Source: Jaapia argillacea MUCL 33604 (Eukaryota; Basidiomycota; Agaricomycetes; Jaapiales; Jaapiaceae). Taken from it: a stretch of 64,000 nucleotides of DNA. Below the pieces are notes generated by a model that saw nothing but the letters and a program-made list of their open reading frames with translations, did no database searches and was not told where the DNA came from. This document shows positions 33,869 to 45,762 of this stretch, piece by piece; position 1 is the first letter of the stretch; each line of letters starts with the position of its first letter. The stretch lies in contig KL197725.1 of NCBI GenBank assembly GCA_000697665.1, positions 314,615 through 378,614 on the forward strand, given 5' to 3'. A program made the translations under genes and the position numbers.

Positions 33869-35735
33869 TTACCCAAAAGAACCTGGACAAAAGAAAAAGG
33901 GGATACAGAGGCAATAGGAAGGGCTCAATCCCAGAAAATGGGCATAGAGTCGCATGGCAGTATAATACATCACAAACTGAAACGCGCTTTCATATCCTAG
34001 TGGTGGCTTGAGAGTGGGAACAGTGGATTTGAAAGGAGACCTACAAGTGAGTGGTGACCTCCCAACTTTCGGATCGGTGTTGAGTCAGTGGGATGGATGA
34101 TAGCCGTGGGAAGACTGCTCACCGATGGCTCTAGTTCGTCGACTTTGATATCCGGTCTGTCTTTCACCATATTCTTTACCATAACACGGATGAGAGAGCT
34201 GCGCGAATCAAATGGTTTTAACGGAGAGTAGATCTTGAGAAAAATTCCTTGGTTACTCACTGTATGCGACTTAGAAGTTCGCCCAGAGTCGGGTGGGGAT
34301 TCGCCTCGAGTGCCTGCAGTAAAGCCTGTTTCCGTGGACGAAACTTTGAGAACAAGATGGGCACGGGGTAAAGGACATCAACGAACCCAGGTAAACAATC
34401 CCCCATCTTTGCTCTCCCAGGTAGACTGATCATCCTTGCAACCACCAAGTGAGAACTAAAACACGTCACTGTGCCGTCAATCAATACACAAACAAAGCAC
34501 CAACCACGTCCGGAGCTTCGGGACTGGGCGGTCTTGGTTCCGGGGAGAGTGATCTCGTAATGGACTCAGAGATCGATCCTGTAGCTTCAGGCGGAGGGCT
34601 CTCGTATTCGGAAAACGACCGTAACTTGGACTGAAAGAGTTTGACTTCCCAGTCATTCGTACGTGGGAGACCGGTGCTTCGTTAAGAGATAGCTTGTCTG
34701 ATTGGACCATCTCACTGTTGATGCGCCGTTCATGGAATAGCCTAGCTTGAAAAGGTGGTCGAATGTTTCGACTGCGTTGTGCTATGATAGGGACGTGAGG
34801 ATATAATATCATGCGGTGTTCACAAAACAAGGTTACCAGCTATTGGGACGGAGACTGTAATATGTTTGGCGCGCTGCTCCCACTCTTCAAGGGGATTGTG
34901 ATAATGACCGAGATCTGCAAGATCGTTTAATAGAATATGAGAAATACGGTGTCCCCGCTCACCAAGCATTGTGCCCGAATGACAGCAGTCGAAGATGCCC
35001 TGGTGGAAATGAATAACCTGCTCAGTTAGGAATCTAGGCGCTCACCGTTAAGGTACAATGTGGAGGAAGCGGATCCACGAGCGTTTCTTTGAGAAACTGA
35101 AAAACTTGGCATTAGTATTGATGAAATGGTGGCAACTGTACAACAAACATTATCAACAATGAAGCCGCCGTCAGAGCACACCAAGCCTAAGAACGACGCT
35201 CAGCGAATTTGTATCACCAGGGTAACCATAGCTCACACTCGTCCATTCCGTCTACCTCATTGACATCATCTGTGGCAACTTGCTGCGCTCCATGGCCGGC
35301 ATCTATAGGGCTCTCTAGTCAACATCTTCGTGTTAGGATACCGACTTTCACTCACAGAAGAACAAAAAACGATCTCCGGGTTGCGCGTCCTTCACGAGAT
35401 CCTTCAACTCTCGCGTCTGACGGTCACGAGGTCAGCAGGCGCTCCACGCGCTCGTTAAATTCTGTACTCACAACATTGACGGAGTTAGGTAGATATTTGG
35501 GGCCTTGGTTATCGAGCATGAGGGTAATGTTATCTTCAGAATATTCGTAGTGGTCTACAGAACAGACGGTTTAAGTCGTCGTTAAAAGGGAGGAAAATGA
35601 CAATGTACCACGAAGGAACGCGTGTAGTCTCTCCACATCGTATTGGGGACCTGTGAGGGCATCCACTTGATAGCTGACGCCGATAAGTAGCGCCCGCTTG
35701 ATGGGCGGTCGGCGGCTCTCTGTGTCTGCTACCAT
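33869..35735 (-). pseudogene. Metacaspase 2, frameshifted duplicate of metacaspase 1
   Basis: All fourteen exons of metacaspase 1 have counterparts with usable splice sites. The start reads MVADTESRRPPIKRALLIGVS. The catalytic residues are kept in FYAGHGAQ and GIFDCCHSGTML. In the linker exon one base is missing near 34630 (GGACTGAAAG here, GGACTTGAAGG at 19550 in copy 1). This shifts the frame before the p10-like part and leads to a stop shortly after. Sequence beyond the shift still encodes FSLGGCKDDQ and NPHPTLGELLSRI in the old frame, so the lesion is recent. A truncated p20-only product could still be made, or an assembly error could explain it. Confidence 0.75.
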
Positions 35736-36138
35736 GGAGTCCTAGAATGGAAAGGAACGATAGGGTGTAGAGGCAACGATAAAAAGCGCCTTCAGCGGAA
35801 TTTTACTGGGGACTTATAAGGGGGGGGGATAGTTTGCGCATGGGCGGAGAACCCGGTGAAACTGGATCATTAGTCAACGAAGACCAAACAACATAAACTT
35901 AGAGGCTAAGGCGTACGGAAATCTACCATCCTGAGCTCCACGGGCGCTAACTTATGGCTTGAGCGGCGAGCCTGAGAACATGCGAGATGACTGAGACTTT
36001 GATTAGCAGACTGGTTGATTTCTGATTGGCTAACACTCGGTACCGTGTGGCAGCTCGAGCGTCAAAAGTTCGTCTACACAATCAACGACGACGTTCTGCC
36101 AGGCACCCATATCTGGAACTTCGTGGAAGTGACTCCTA
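35736..36138. other. Upstream region of metacaspase 2
   Basis: No gene. It is conserved with 20681-21113, including the inverted CCAAT box. A G run (35821-35828) is present. Confidence 0.45.
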
Positions 36139-36900
36139 TTAATAGGTCGACGGATTACATGAATAAGCCACTCTCGATGCGTACAAGATAAATTTCAAAG
36201 TAGGACCAACTTCTGATCGAGTCTCTGATACGCTCTCTGTGCCACGTCCACATTTTGGTTGGTGGCCAGATATAGGCGTAGAATTGGGATGAAACCACTC
36301 ACTCGTTATTCCCGAACACCGCTGAAGCAGTAAGTTCTTGAAAGCGAGAAGCTCATCCGGAGGGGTCTTCCAATCGTCCTGAAATGCGAAGGCGACGTGA
36401 AATTCGAAATGGGATAGTCTTATTGGAAGGAAGGGAGATTGTGGATTAACTTCTATAAAGGGATGTGTGATTGTCACTATGGGCGAACCTGAAATGCCAG
36501 TGTGGATAACAAACCTCTCGACAATAGATAGTCTGATCGACGTAAGGTTTGGGTACATATCTGCCAGATTAAGCTCTGCAGGGTGCGAGATACCGAGCCC
36601 TCACACCGCTTCCTGTAGACTAGTGGCGTTCAGAGTTTGATAAGTGCACGCTCAGGACAAGGGCCTCGATGGATGGGTGATGGAAAGTAATTGAAGAGAG
36701 GCTACGGGTTCAAGTTGGACTCGGCGTAAGAAAGTGAACCAAGTTGAACTCTGCGGGAGAGCAACGGACAAGTCCTTGAACCCCTTCCGGTAGACTTTGC
36801 GAGACTCTGCGGCGTTCAGCGTTCAACTGTCACTCGCTTGGAAGCTGAGGGCCTCTGAGCATGGGGTTGGGATTTCAGTGAGGGTGTTTATTGCCGTTGG
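36139..36900 (-). pseudogene. Degenerate F-box/LRR 3' region
   Basis: The open part 36139-36558 reads MYPNLTSIRLSIVERFVIHT and onward through LSHFEFHVAFAFQDDW, matching the C-terminal region of the F-box gene at 21114-22711. About 100 nt are deleted between LTSIRL and SIVERF. Upstream (36575-36900) two diverged copies of a piece of roughly 150 nt (PAEFNLVHF-like and PAELNLADM-like when translated) are broken by stops. No F-box remains. Confidence 0.6.
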
Positions 36901-37338
36901 ACGAATCGACGAAACCTCAGCGCTTTGGCACTCGGTCGGAAATGGGCGGAATCTGTGGTCGTCTGCCGTATGTGTCGTATGGGTGCTGGTAGCACCGCAT
37001 AAATCAAGGTTGCGAAAAATAGCGTCCTTTTCCACCGATTCGTGCACGTGGAATGCAGAGCTCTGTATCACGCCGAGGAGGTATAGTATATCCGAAAGGG
37101 GCCATAGCTCGACATGTGCATCTGTATTGGTGATGGAGGTCCAGGAGATACATCCCCAGTTATTGACCACTACATCGGCTACAGACTGCTACGGGGGGTC
37201 TTTATTGTCGGTCAGAGCAATGCCCTATTAGACATCACATACTGCTATCCATCAATGCAAAGGGTTCCTTTCGCTAGAAAACAACGATCTCTGAATACAA
37301 ACAGCACAATGAAGCGACAACGACGCGAAACGATAATT
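36901..37338. other. Spacer without a gene
   Basis: Open frames on both strands overlap each other and have no motifs. Nothing is supported here. Confidence 0.35.
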
Positions 37339-39934
37339 TCATCGTAAAGTCTCCATACTCCCAACAGATTTCTCGATCCCATGCACGGTTCTTCCAAAAC
37401 CTGGTCCAGATTCAACATCGAGAATTCGTCCACCAAGTACTAATACCTCAAACATAGCGGCCTTCCGTAGGACTTGCGTGTCCAAGTCTTCCACGTGAGC
37501 TAGGCGCTCACATACCTTTGGATTCCCTTCCAACATTCGCACAACTTGTAAAAGACCTAGATTACCGACAGGAGTCCCTGCATGGCCTCCGCCATAGACT
37601 GCAGTTGACCCCGTTACGGTAGAAACCGGGCGAAGAAGGATAACAGCTAGCACGAGGAGCATGAGTGAAGAGGCGGTTCCGATGGAGAGAGGAATGATGT
37701 TCAGCTGTGTGTCAGGGAGAGAACTTGTGAGGTTATTACAAAAAATGTGCAGGTCAACATACCTGAAGCCGCCCCGCTTGTTTCTCCGAAGTAACGGTTG
37801 TATTTCCATATAACACACTCGATTGGAAACTCGTCCCTGAGAACTTTCCCTCACTACGAAAAGTTCCCGACCGTGCTGCCGTCCACATCGTCATAGCTGT
37901 GGCTTTGGAAAGCGCGGATTCCAGTGTTCCGAGGGTGGCATTGAGTGAGGAGAACGGTACAATGGCCGACTCGTCCCCCAAGAGTGATGGAGGATCAAAG
38001 ACAGCGTCGGTCACTAGTGGAGAAACAAAACGCTGGTTGTTAAGGGAATTCGGAAGGTTCAATCAGAACGGGAAGAGACTTACAATATTGTTCGATCAGA
38101 GTGGGGACATGGCAAGCACTTGCTGAACAGTTCCATTCATCGGCGATGCCGGCTGAACTCCAGAGCGCCACAGAGGAAGCCGGTAAAAACATACTTCCCC
38201 AACAATCTTCGAGCCTAACAAGAGGAGATAAGTTAGAAAAGCACGACAGGCCACAAAAAATGATACCAACGGATCCTGCGAGGCGCCTGTGCTTTCCCAA
38301 ACTCCCCACTCCCTCCCAGCCCAAAGCTCAGTATAATTGGGCTGACTCGCCTCTACTAGCTGGTTTGTCGTGCCATTCAAAACGGCCGTGCCATTACTGG
38401 TGTGAACGGAACATCCGAAAACCTGAACTTGGAGCCACTGTTTCGCCATATCTGGATGACCAAAGTCGACGCTGATGTCGATGGAGTACGTGCTCCCTAT
38501 AGATCCATTGCGATCACGCACAGGGCTAGAAAATCCAGGCGCGGATTCGTTATAAACAGAGTAAAGAAGGATATTATTTCCTAATGGGGTCATGTTGGCG
38601 ACAACAATGCCGGGAGCACGTATCAGGATGGCTGAAAGAACAGGGTATTAGCGATCCTGAGGTCGCCAGGTCAACATTCAGAAACTCACTCGAAGGAGCC
38701 CAGTATAGCAGGCTTGTAGGTAGCGAACCGTGCATTGGATCGTGAAACCGAAACGAGTCCGACACCGTGACATCGGCAGCAGAGATGTTCAGACTTCCAA
38801 GAGAATACGGACCAAAGTCGTGATCAGATTGAAGACTAGGGAGACTGGAGCCGGTGACGCCGGTGACGCCAGTGACGCCGACAGCCTGTCTTCGCCCAAC
38901 ATTGACAGAACCGCTGACGATTTGATTATATGAACTTGCCACCACGTGCGACATGGAAGCAATGACGTTGGCGTTGGGAACCATCCCGCATTGGACAACG
39001 AAGTCCGTGTAGTTCACCTCCGCGATCCCACTTGTCGATGAGGTGGAAAGGAGAGTGTCGTAGACACGATTCTCGTACAGTCCCGGCGTGGCCATGGTTA
39101 GACCGGAGCCAAAGGTACCCATACCAACGCTAGAGCCGTACCAGTCGGGGATAACTGTCTCGAGTCGACTTTGAGGATCATCAAAGTACAACTTCGGTGT
39201 CCCAATGATAGTGGCAGCGGAGATCTGATGTTGATCCAGGGTGATCGGCACTGAGAATAGGATTGGGGTAGTCGTGTGCAACACCGTAAGACCTGCAAAG
39301 TAGATCCCTATTTGTACGATGGAGAAGGGCGACGCGGAGATTTGAAGGTTGTAAATAAATGTCATGACAGCAGAACCGAGGCCTGACCAGGCGGAGGATT
39401 TGTCTGCGAGCGCAGTGAGCGTTTGTCGCTGTGAAAATTGGCGCTGGAGAGCTAGGGGTTGTGCAATAGCCACGATGGCAGTAGTGATGATAGAAATGAA
39501 TATCTATATTGCACATTGTGAGCCGGCAATATACTATGGGAGATGTACTGACCTGAAGACCAGCGTTGATAGCAGTTGAAACAGTGCTAGCCCTGTCAAA
39601 ACGGACCACGAGACGTTTCTCGATCCCCAAGCTCCACAGGGTGACGAGGACGACGTGAAGCACTACGACCACAGTGTGGAGAACGAGGCATGCAATCCAG
39701 GTCAGTTTGACCTTCGTCGGTCGTGATCGATCTGGGTTCAAATGAGCCACTAGGGCTATTGTCAATGTTGGATGGAGGATAAGATTAGAGGAACAACATA
39801 CCATCGGATTCTAGGATAAGTCCATCTTTCTGGCTCTTCTCGTACGACTTCTCCCCCTCTCCTCGGGAATCTGGTTCAGAACTCTCCCCAAGTGGCACGA
39901 GCGGGGATCTCTCAGAATCGCTGGCGGGATTCAT
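37339..39934 (-). CDS. Large membrane glycoprotein, 752 aa, unknown function
   Basis: Seven exons: 39802-39934, 39553-39755, 38690-39503, 38271-38631, 38084-38214, 37763-38013, 37339-37704; phases agree. A cytosolic Ser/Glu-rich N-terminus (about 45 residues) leads to membrane segments near 60-90 and 115-140 (VLHTVVVVLHVVLVTLW, then IFISIITTAIVAIAQP). A further segment near residue 170 (GIYFAGLTVLHTTTPIL) is followed by a long extracellular part (about 180-640) with many N-glycosylation sequons such as NYT, NMT, NGT, NCS, NAT and NTT. A final segment near 640 (GTASSLMLLVLAVILL) precedes a cytosolic tail ending SVGSMETLR. A 9-bp repeat around 38853-38880 encodes GVTGVTGVTG. The layout matches a common basidiomycete family with no known role. 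Its last exon is partly duplicated at 32682-32773. Confidence 0.7.
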
Positions 39935-42084
39935 TGGAGGGATCCAAAATGCTGAAACCAGCGCCGGAGCCGCCTGAGACAATCATCCAGATTGGGACTC
40001 CGACTGAGGAGTGGAACGTATCCCTCACCAGTAAGTAGCTGTTTCCATTAGTCAACAGGTTCAGGCGAAGTCAGGGGATCCCAGCAGATGAGCGTCTAGA
40101 TAGTGAGATCAGGTCACTTGATGGTGCTGAGGTTTGCGGTAGTCAAGGAAACAATAGAGCAGAAGGCGGTGAGGTGCTGTAATGATAGAACAACACGAGG
40201 CAGACACCAGGAGCTAGTGGAATTGTTGCCAGGCCCAAGGACTATTGTATTGCCATACGGGGGAGGCTTATCAGCGTACTGACCGAAAGGCGCCAGCCTT
40301 CCTGGAATTTGGAGACGACTGGTCCGAGCACTCTGCATAACACTGCACATGGCGCCTTTGGATGATTCGGGAGCACATACTTGGAGGATGCGTTTTCGAT
40401 CGTAGTCCAGGACAAGCGAAGGGCAGGACATTGCCCCTGGACCTTGTTTACCATTGAGGCTTGAAGAAAGTGCTTGAAGAGGGTCACACTCTATGTGACA
40501 CAGTGTCACAGACTTGAATTCAAATTTCCCAGAACTTTCAAGTTCCTGGCTGGGAGGACATAGAAGACTTTTTGTTTCGCATTCTGAATGCGAACCCCAG
40601 ATGCGAACCAACCTCAGAATGGGAACTATCAACAACGTCAATACCTTTTCAATCGCTGTCCTCCCAAAATGCGAACCTTCGCGACATTGTGGGCGGAGAC
40701 TGGTGGAGACCGTGACGTCCATGACGTCTCTTGATTCGGTCCGCGGAAGACCACCATTTCTGCCACCGACCACAACAACGAAGGGGACTTTGCGTCCATC
40801 CTCGTCGTTGACCGCCACGGCGACGCGGCGCCTCGCATTGCCAGTCCTGGTACGCTCCCATTATCAAATCCTTTACTGCTGTTCTCTGACACCAACGACA
40901 ATGGGTACGACGTTGTGTCCATCCCCGTCGTTGATCCCCACGACGACACGACACCTCGTGATGGCCACTCCAGCTACGTTCCCATTCATATCACCTTGAT
41001 CGCCTTTATGTTGTAATCGGCCAGCACCCCTGATTTGATTGATGACCGCCAAATGCAGATGAACAACTTTGTCATTCGGTTTCTATAGTTTGGTGCAGTC
41101 ATGAGTGCGCCATATCAGGCTTTTTGCTCCCGTGAGTGCTCCCATTCCATCCTCTTCATCGGCTCACGGTGACTTCATGACAATCCAGAAATTTGCCCTC
41201 GAGCTGGGCTTGTTTGTGCATGAAGTATATGTTATTCCTCTTCAGCCGTCGTCCTTCACTGACCGGATACCTTCACTCCAGCCTCCGCCTGACTCCTTAT
41301 CCCTCTGTTTGGTCTTTGCGTCACTCTTTAGGGGATTAGGGTTAGTGGTTTCCCGGCAATGGGATATCCTGTACATGTATTAGGAGGTATGCAGAAATAC
41401 AAAGCAATTGTTATCTATGTGATATCCTTGAACGTATGCACACATGATCTCAACGGAGATGGACAAGAAGAACACCGACATCTCCCTCACTACTTTCATT
41501 CAAAGACATACGTGATGATTCAACAAATATTTCTCCAAGCCAACATCGGCGAGGGACCTGGTTGCACCGGCAGAGGACCTTTTGGACATATAAATACCAT
41601 TTTATTATTCTCGATATGGATAGATCTAGTACACATTTCTATCACAGATGGAGGGGAATTGGGGGAGCGAAGATGCACTCGCCAGGGGTGGCTAAGAGTA
41701 TTTGCAACCGACTGAGCCTTCTGTCCCTGCCAACACGACTCGTCTGAGGGATTGTCAAGCTGCTATGCAGGTGCAACTTGAAGCAGACGCGTAAGGGGGA
41801 GGGGCATTGGGAGGGTAAGATTAGGGCAGAAGGAAAGGGCAGGGTGTCGATTGTCGAGGGGTTGGGGTGGGTTTCGCTGGAAGGTCGTGTATGTTGTATC
41901 AGAACTTGATTGCCATCGCAGATACCCGGAAGCGAATCTGCCGTTTGGCACGATTCTGCTCGGACAATGACATCATTACCTCCATCCACCATGTCTCCGT
42001 TCAAGTGGACACCCAAACGCTATAACCTTCAAGGGTACATCGACGAGTCAACCTTCGAATTCCTCACTCCCTCCACCACTCAAA
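39935..42084. other. Region with a 123-bp coding-phase repeat, no gene resolved
   Basis: A plus-strand frame runs open from about 40731 to 41017 and holds two diverged units 123 nt (41 codons) apart: DFASILVVDRHGD.. and DVVSIPVVDPHDD.. The Asp-rich units recall FG-GAP-like or Ca-binding repeats, but the frame cannot be extended upstream. A minus-strand open frame (40114-40818) overlaps and is probably a shadow. From 41030 to 42084 I find nothing except the PEBP gene promoter. Confidence 0.35.
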
Positions 42085-42850
42085 ATGTCTCAGGCTCTCG
42101 ACCCTCTCTCAACAATCACAACCTCCCTCTCCCGCTCCCAGATCATCCCCGACGTCCTCCCACCATCCTTTACCCCCACCCTCCTCTTCTCAATCACTTG
42201 GCCCGATGGCAAAGAAGCCATGCTTGGGAACGAGCTTCGGAGGGAGGACGTTAGTGAGGAACCTTCCGTCAACTTCACGCCTATGAATATGCCTTGGGAG
42301 CAAGCTGATAATACTGGGGAGGAAGGAGGGTTTGGAGATGTGACTTACACCATTGTCATGGTTGATCCCGATGCGCCGTCGAGGAAGGATCCAAAGTTCA
42401 AGTCGTTCAGACATTGGGTGGTATGTATCGCTTATGTTCTTCGCCGATATGTTGTTCTTGCTCACGGTGTTCTGATTACCATGCTCTAGCTTACAGGGTT
42501 GAAGGCACCACCTCAGTCGACTACCGAGTCAGAAAACCTAACCGCTGTCCATTCAAGACCCGCAACGACACCATACCGTCCACCTGGCCCACCCCCAGGC
42601 ACAGGGATTCACCGATATAGTGAGTACTCTCCTTCCTTCGGCAGGATACTCAATTGACATGGTTCAACGGCGGCCTTTAGCATTCCTACTCTTCCAGGAA
42701 CCCATGTCTTCGATTAGCATACCGCTTGAAGCTCCGGAGCACGGGACGACGATCGAACAACGGATTAGGTGGGATCCGATTGAGTTTGGGGAGAAGTATG
42801 GATTGAAATTGGTTGCGGCTAATTTTTTCTTGTGTCGTTCGGAGGAATGA
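42085..42850 (+). CDS. Phosphatidylethanolamine-binding (PEBP/TFS1-like) protein, 211 aa
   Basis: Three exons: 42085-42420, 42490-42619 and 42681-42850. PEBP signatures are clear: the ligand-pocket motif DPDAPSR (in VMVDPDAPSRKDP), HWV at the exon 1 end, and GIHRYTFLLFQEP. PEBPs bind anionic lipids or peptides; the yeast member TFS1 inhibits carboxypeptidase Y and Ras-GAP. There is no signal peptide, so a cytosolic place is likely. The C-terminus ends NFFLCRSEE, of normal length. Start: ATG followed by SQALDPLST; an upstream open stretch (41910 on) is in another frame. Confidence 0.9.
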
Positions 42851-43192
42851 TGTTAATTAGCTATGTTCATTGAGTGCGTCGTTTCGGCGCTCGGATGGTG
42901 GGATTATTTTTTAGTCCTACCGAATGTATTGAAGGGTTCGTAAGCTCTGCTGTGTGCGCTTCTTGCTTGGAAGTTAAGTGGGCGCCCTCGTGGTACGCCA
43001 ATTCATCCCGTGGACCCTTGCAATGTTGGATTTCCCTGTTTGAGGCGGTGGCTGCCCCGACACACAAGAAGATTATGGTGTGATCATCAAGAAATGGTCA
43101 TCGATACAATATGCACAACTAATGCTACAGATATACATTGTTCCAAGAAAATGTCCAAGCCGGTGGTATGTAATAATCAAAATGCGAGAGCT
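42851..43192. other. Intergenic, convergent 3' ends
   Basis: Space between the convergent PEBP gene and the next minus-strand gene. No coding or RNA signal is seen. Confidence 0.5.
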
Positions 43193-44104
43193 TTAGGCCT
43201 CGGAGAGGACGCGGATCGAAGCTTGCCAAACCTCTCCCTCGAGGTGCCAAAGAGAAGACAACTTCATCCTGGAGAGGTTATATCCCGAGTTCCGACCGAT
43301 CTGCCACTTTGGTTCTTTGCAAGGGAGGTTTTGGCAGTACTGTTGAAAGGAACGAGGAGATTGAGTATCAGAGGAGGAGGAGGAGGGAGGGGGGGATGCG
43401 TACCCCGATAAATTCTTCGTAATGTTTTCCAACGATGAATGCCAATTCCTGGCGAGTCAATAACCCATTAGCCCCGTAGAGACCTAGCGTGCGTTCCCAA
43501 CGGAGTAGATCTCCATAACCAGGCCACTGGGAGAGAAGTAATCAGCCAAGGACTCGGGCACGAAAATGATAAAACTGTGCGAGACGAACGGTGATAGCAA
43601 ACGTGACACTCTGAGCACCTCCTCTCGCTACATCCGCGAACACTCTTTCCGTCGGGTTCATCATAGAGTCACCACGCCCAGCAATACAATCCGCCAACGG
43701 AACACCACTAACATCGAGTAGGAGATTCGCCGCGGTGCGTTGGTCGAAACCGATGGTGGCGTAAGTTTGACGACGGCGGCTACTGTTAGAGGTGGTGCGT
43801 TCGACGAAATGTGGTGCCGGAACGAATTCTTCTATGTATCGGATTTGGCGAGGTTGGCGAGGTGGGATGGATCGAGGGGGAGGTGCGAAGGTTAGCGCTT
43901 GGGTCGCTGGTACCTTTTTCTTGGTGATCACCTGGGGCTAGGAATGAAAGAGTCAGCATAGGAAGAGAAAGTGATAAACTTTTGGCACACCCCTCGATAA
44001 TTGGGCCCAACCGCTCCGGTCAAGGACGAGTAGGTCGAGATCTGGTGAGGGAGGGGGGCGGGGTGATCCTGGCCGAGTCCGTCGGATCGATTATTAGGCT
44101 GCAT
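43193..44104 (-). CDS. Unknown basidiomycete protein with WPGY motif, 243 aa
   Basis: Four exons: 43991-44104, 43590-43937, 43404-43526 and 43193-43339, phases consistent. The N-terminal 80 residues are polar and Pro-rich. The folded part includes AQSVTFAIT joined by splicing to WPGYGDLLRWERTLGL and LTRQELAFIVGKHYEEFI. The arrangement of a beta-strand, WPGY, then a TR-x-QLA helix is one I associate with a widespread agaricomycete domain of unknown function. There is no signal peptide or membrane segment. Start chosen at ATG QPNNRSDG; an ATG farther upstream would need another exon. Confidence 0.6.
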
Positions 44105-45762
44105 ACTGGTGGGTAGGGAGGGTAAGGACGGGCTGAGGAGGGGGTAACCACAGGTCGGACAGAATAAATAGGAGGGTCGCTTTCAAGCGGGCGGAGCAGT
44201 GGTCCCAAGCGTACATCTGCTTTGCACCCATGGTGGGTCGCATCCACAGGTTTAGATCCTTTGTGATAGGGTTGGCTTTGATTTTGTGGTCCGTTCAGAG
44301 TACCCAAAAGTAGCTTGACTGGACCGCATTTGGGCAGGAGGGTGTGGAGGGAACGTTCCTCGGTGAAAGCGATTTTTTGAGGTCAATGCTTCGAAAAGAG
44401 GTGAGAAAGAGGAGACAAAGAGTTCGTGGGATACATACGTCGTTCTGAAGACCTTCGCCGGTGGTCTCACTGTGCTTGTGTCCTGAGACAATAGTTGATG
44501 GATGGTCGGGTTGGGGTCTAAGCGGTCGTTGCCCCGAGCGACGACCCATTGTTACGGGCGAGGGCCCATACTAGAAGAGGTGCATGGGCACACATGGCCG
44601 TACAAAGCAGTTTTAGGCCTCCAGCTGAAGGCCAGTGCTAGGCGCCAGGCATTTGACTTTAAGACTCGGACAGGATGTCACGGTGTTGGAGTAGGCAGAA
44701 AATTGCGAGAAACACAGTGAAGGCAGTTGGAGATTATAGAATATATTTTGACTGATTCAAACAGGGATAGAACCAATTGAGTATCTCCCACATCCTTCAA
44801 GTCAGAAGCTTTTGTCTCTAGTTGACAATTGAGACGGCAGGGAAGGACGAGACGAAACGTCACAACTGTCACATCCCAGTCACGAACCATCAATCCGCCT
44901 CCCCACCATCATAGCCACTTGCCCAACTGTACAGTCTCTGCTGAGCTCTAGTGTTTCCTGCATCTTGTAACCCTCCATCTGCCGTCTCGATACTCCGATG
45001 AAGGTCGCCACTGTCAAAGACCTGCTTCTCGTCTCAGAGATATCGAGCCTTCAACCTGCCACGAGACCTCAGGATGGCTCGTCGAAGAGGTTGGCTGGAC
45101 AAGGAGATGATAGTCCCAAACTGTTAGGCTCTGTTGTGATCCGTCCTGAAACACTTCCTCCCAAATTTCTCCTCTATACGCATGGCAACTTCCTAGGAGC
45201 GACACCAATAACTGCGAGCGGCCAGAAACTGGGTCACAAGCTTCATCCGATCTTATCATATTCTCACTGCCACTTGATATCTTGCGTTCGAGAGGCCAGA
45301 TGGAAAGCTTCATCGAAGCGAAGACGCAGCTGGATGCATGTTGCAATCCTCGTCCACCACCAGTATCTGTCCCATGATGAACGCAACTCTGCCGACCAGT
45401 CTTGGCACTGTCTGTTCGCTGATATTCCGCATTTTGAACGGTAACAGTTCGGTTGTCTTTATCTTCCCACCTGCCGGTTTTCGTCGACTTTTCAATCATT
45501 TTTGGCCCTGCTCTCATATCGGCGGGAGATACTCGGTTAGGGCACTTTGCATCGCCTCTACTTCGGATACCTTTGGCGGCCCGCGCGTCCATTGACAGTC
45601 TCCCCAACTCGCTGTCGCCAAATTTGCTGAACCACCTGGACGCACTCGCAATCTACGCTCCATGCGAACACCCATGATTTCCCCTCGCGCGGCGGCCGAC
45701 TAGGAGGATATAAACCGTTCCCCTGCCCCACAGAACATTATCATCCTCTGCTCTTGCCCAGT
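44105..45762. other. Region before the AA9 gene, no gene supported
   Basis: Overlapping open frames exist on both strands at 44998-45607 (148 codons plus, 197 codons minus). Neither has a motif or introns; at most one can be real. The last 60 nt hold the core promoter of the AA9 gene. Confidence 0.3.
45709..45714 (+). promoter_or_regulatory. TATA box of the AA9 gene
   Basis: TATAAA in AGGAGGATATAAACCG, 49 nt before the ATG at 45763, a usual distance in highly induced fungal secreted-enzyme genes. Confidence 0.7.

Larger units (their letters stand above)
32776..36560. repeat. Segmental duplication, copy 2
   Basis: Counterpart of 17501-21634 in the same orientation, about 15.1 kb away. It contains a truncated copy of membrane gene A, a frameshifted metacaspase and a degenerate F-box 3' end. 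Copy 2 lacks exon 2 of gene A and about 100 nt of the F-box part. Confidence 0.9.

Noticed and set aside
34125-34500. Loss of a splice acceptor in metacaspase 2 (GGTAG changed to GGTGG)
   Set aside because: A better model uses the upstream TTTTAG acceptor, present in both copies and giving FSLGxCxDDQ; only the linker frameshift remains as a lesion.
16932-35735. Retrotransposon or DNA transposon as cause of the duplications
   Set aside because: No reverse transcriptase, integrase, transposase or long terminal repeats seen in or beside the duplicated blocks; ordinary unequal recombination explains them.
40114-40818. 234-codon open frame, minus strand
   Set aside because: Opposes the in-phase repeat on the plus strand; composition unlike the neighbouring real genes and no recognisable domain.
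45014-45607. 197-codon open frame, minus strand
   Set aside because: No motif, no introns in an intron-dense genome, and a 148-codon frame on the other strand overlaps it; cannot tell which, if either, is real.
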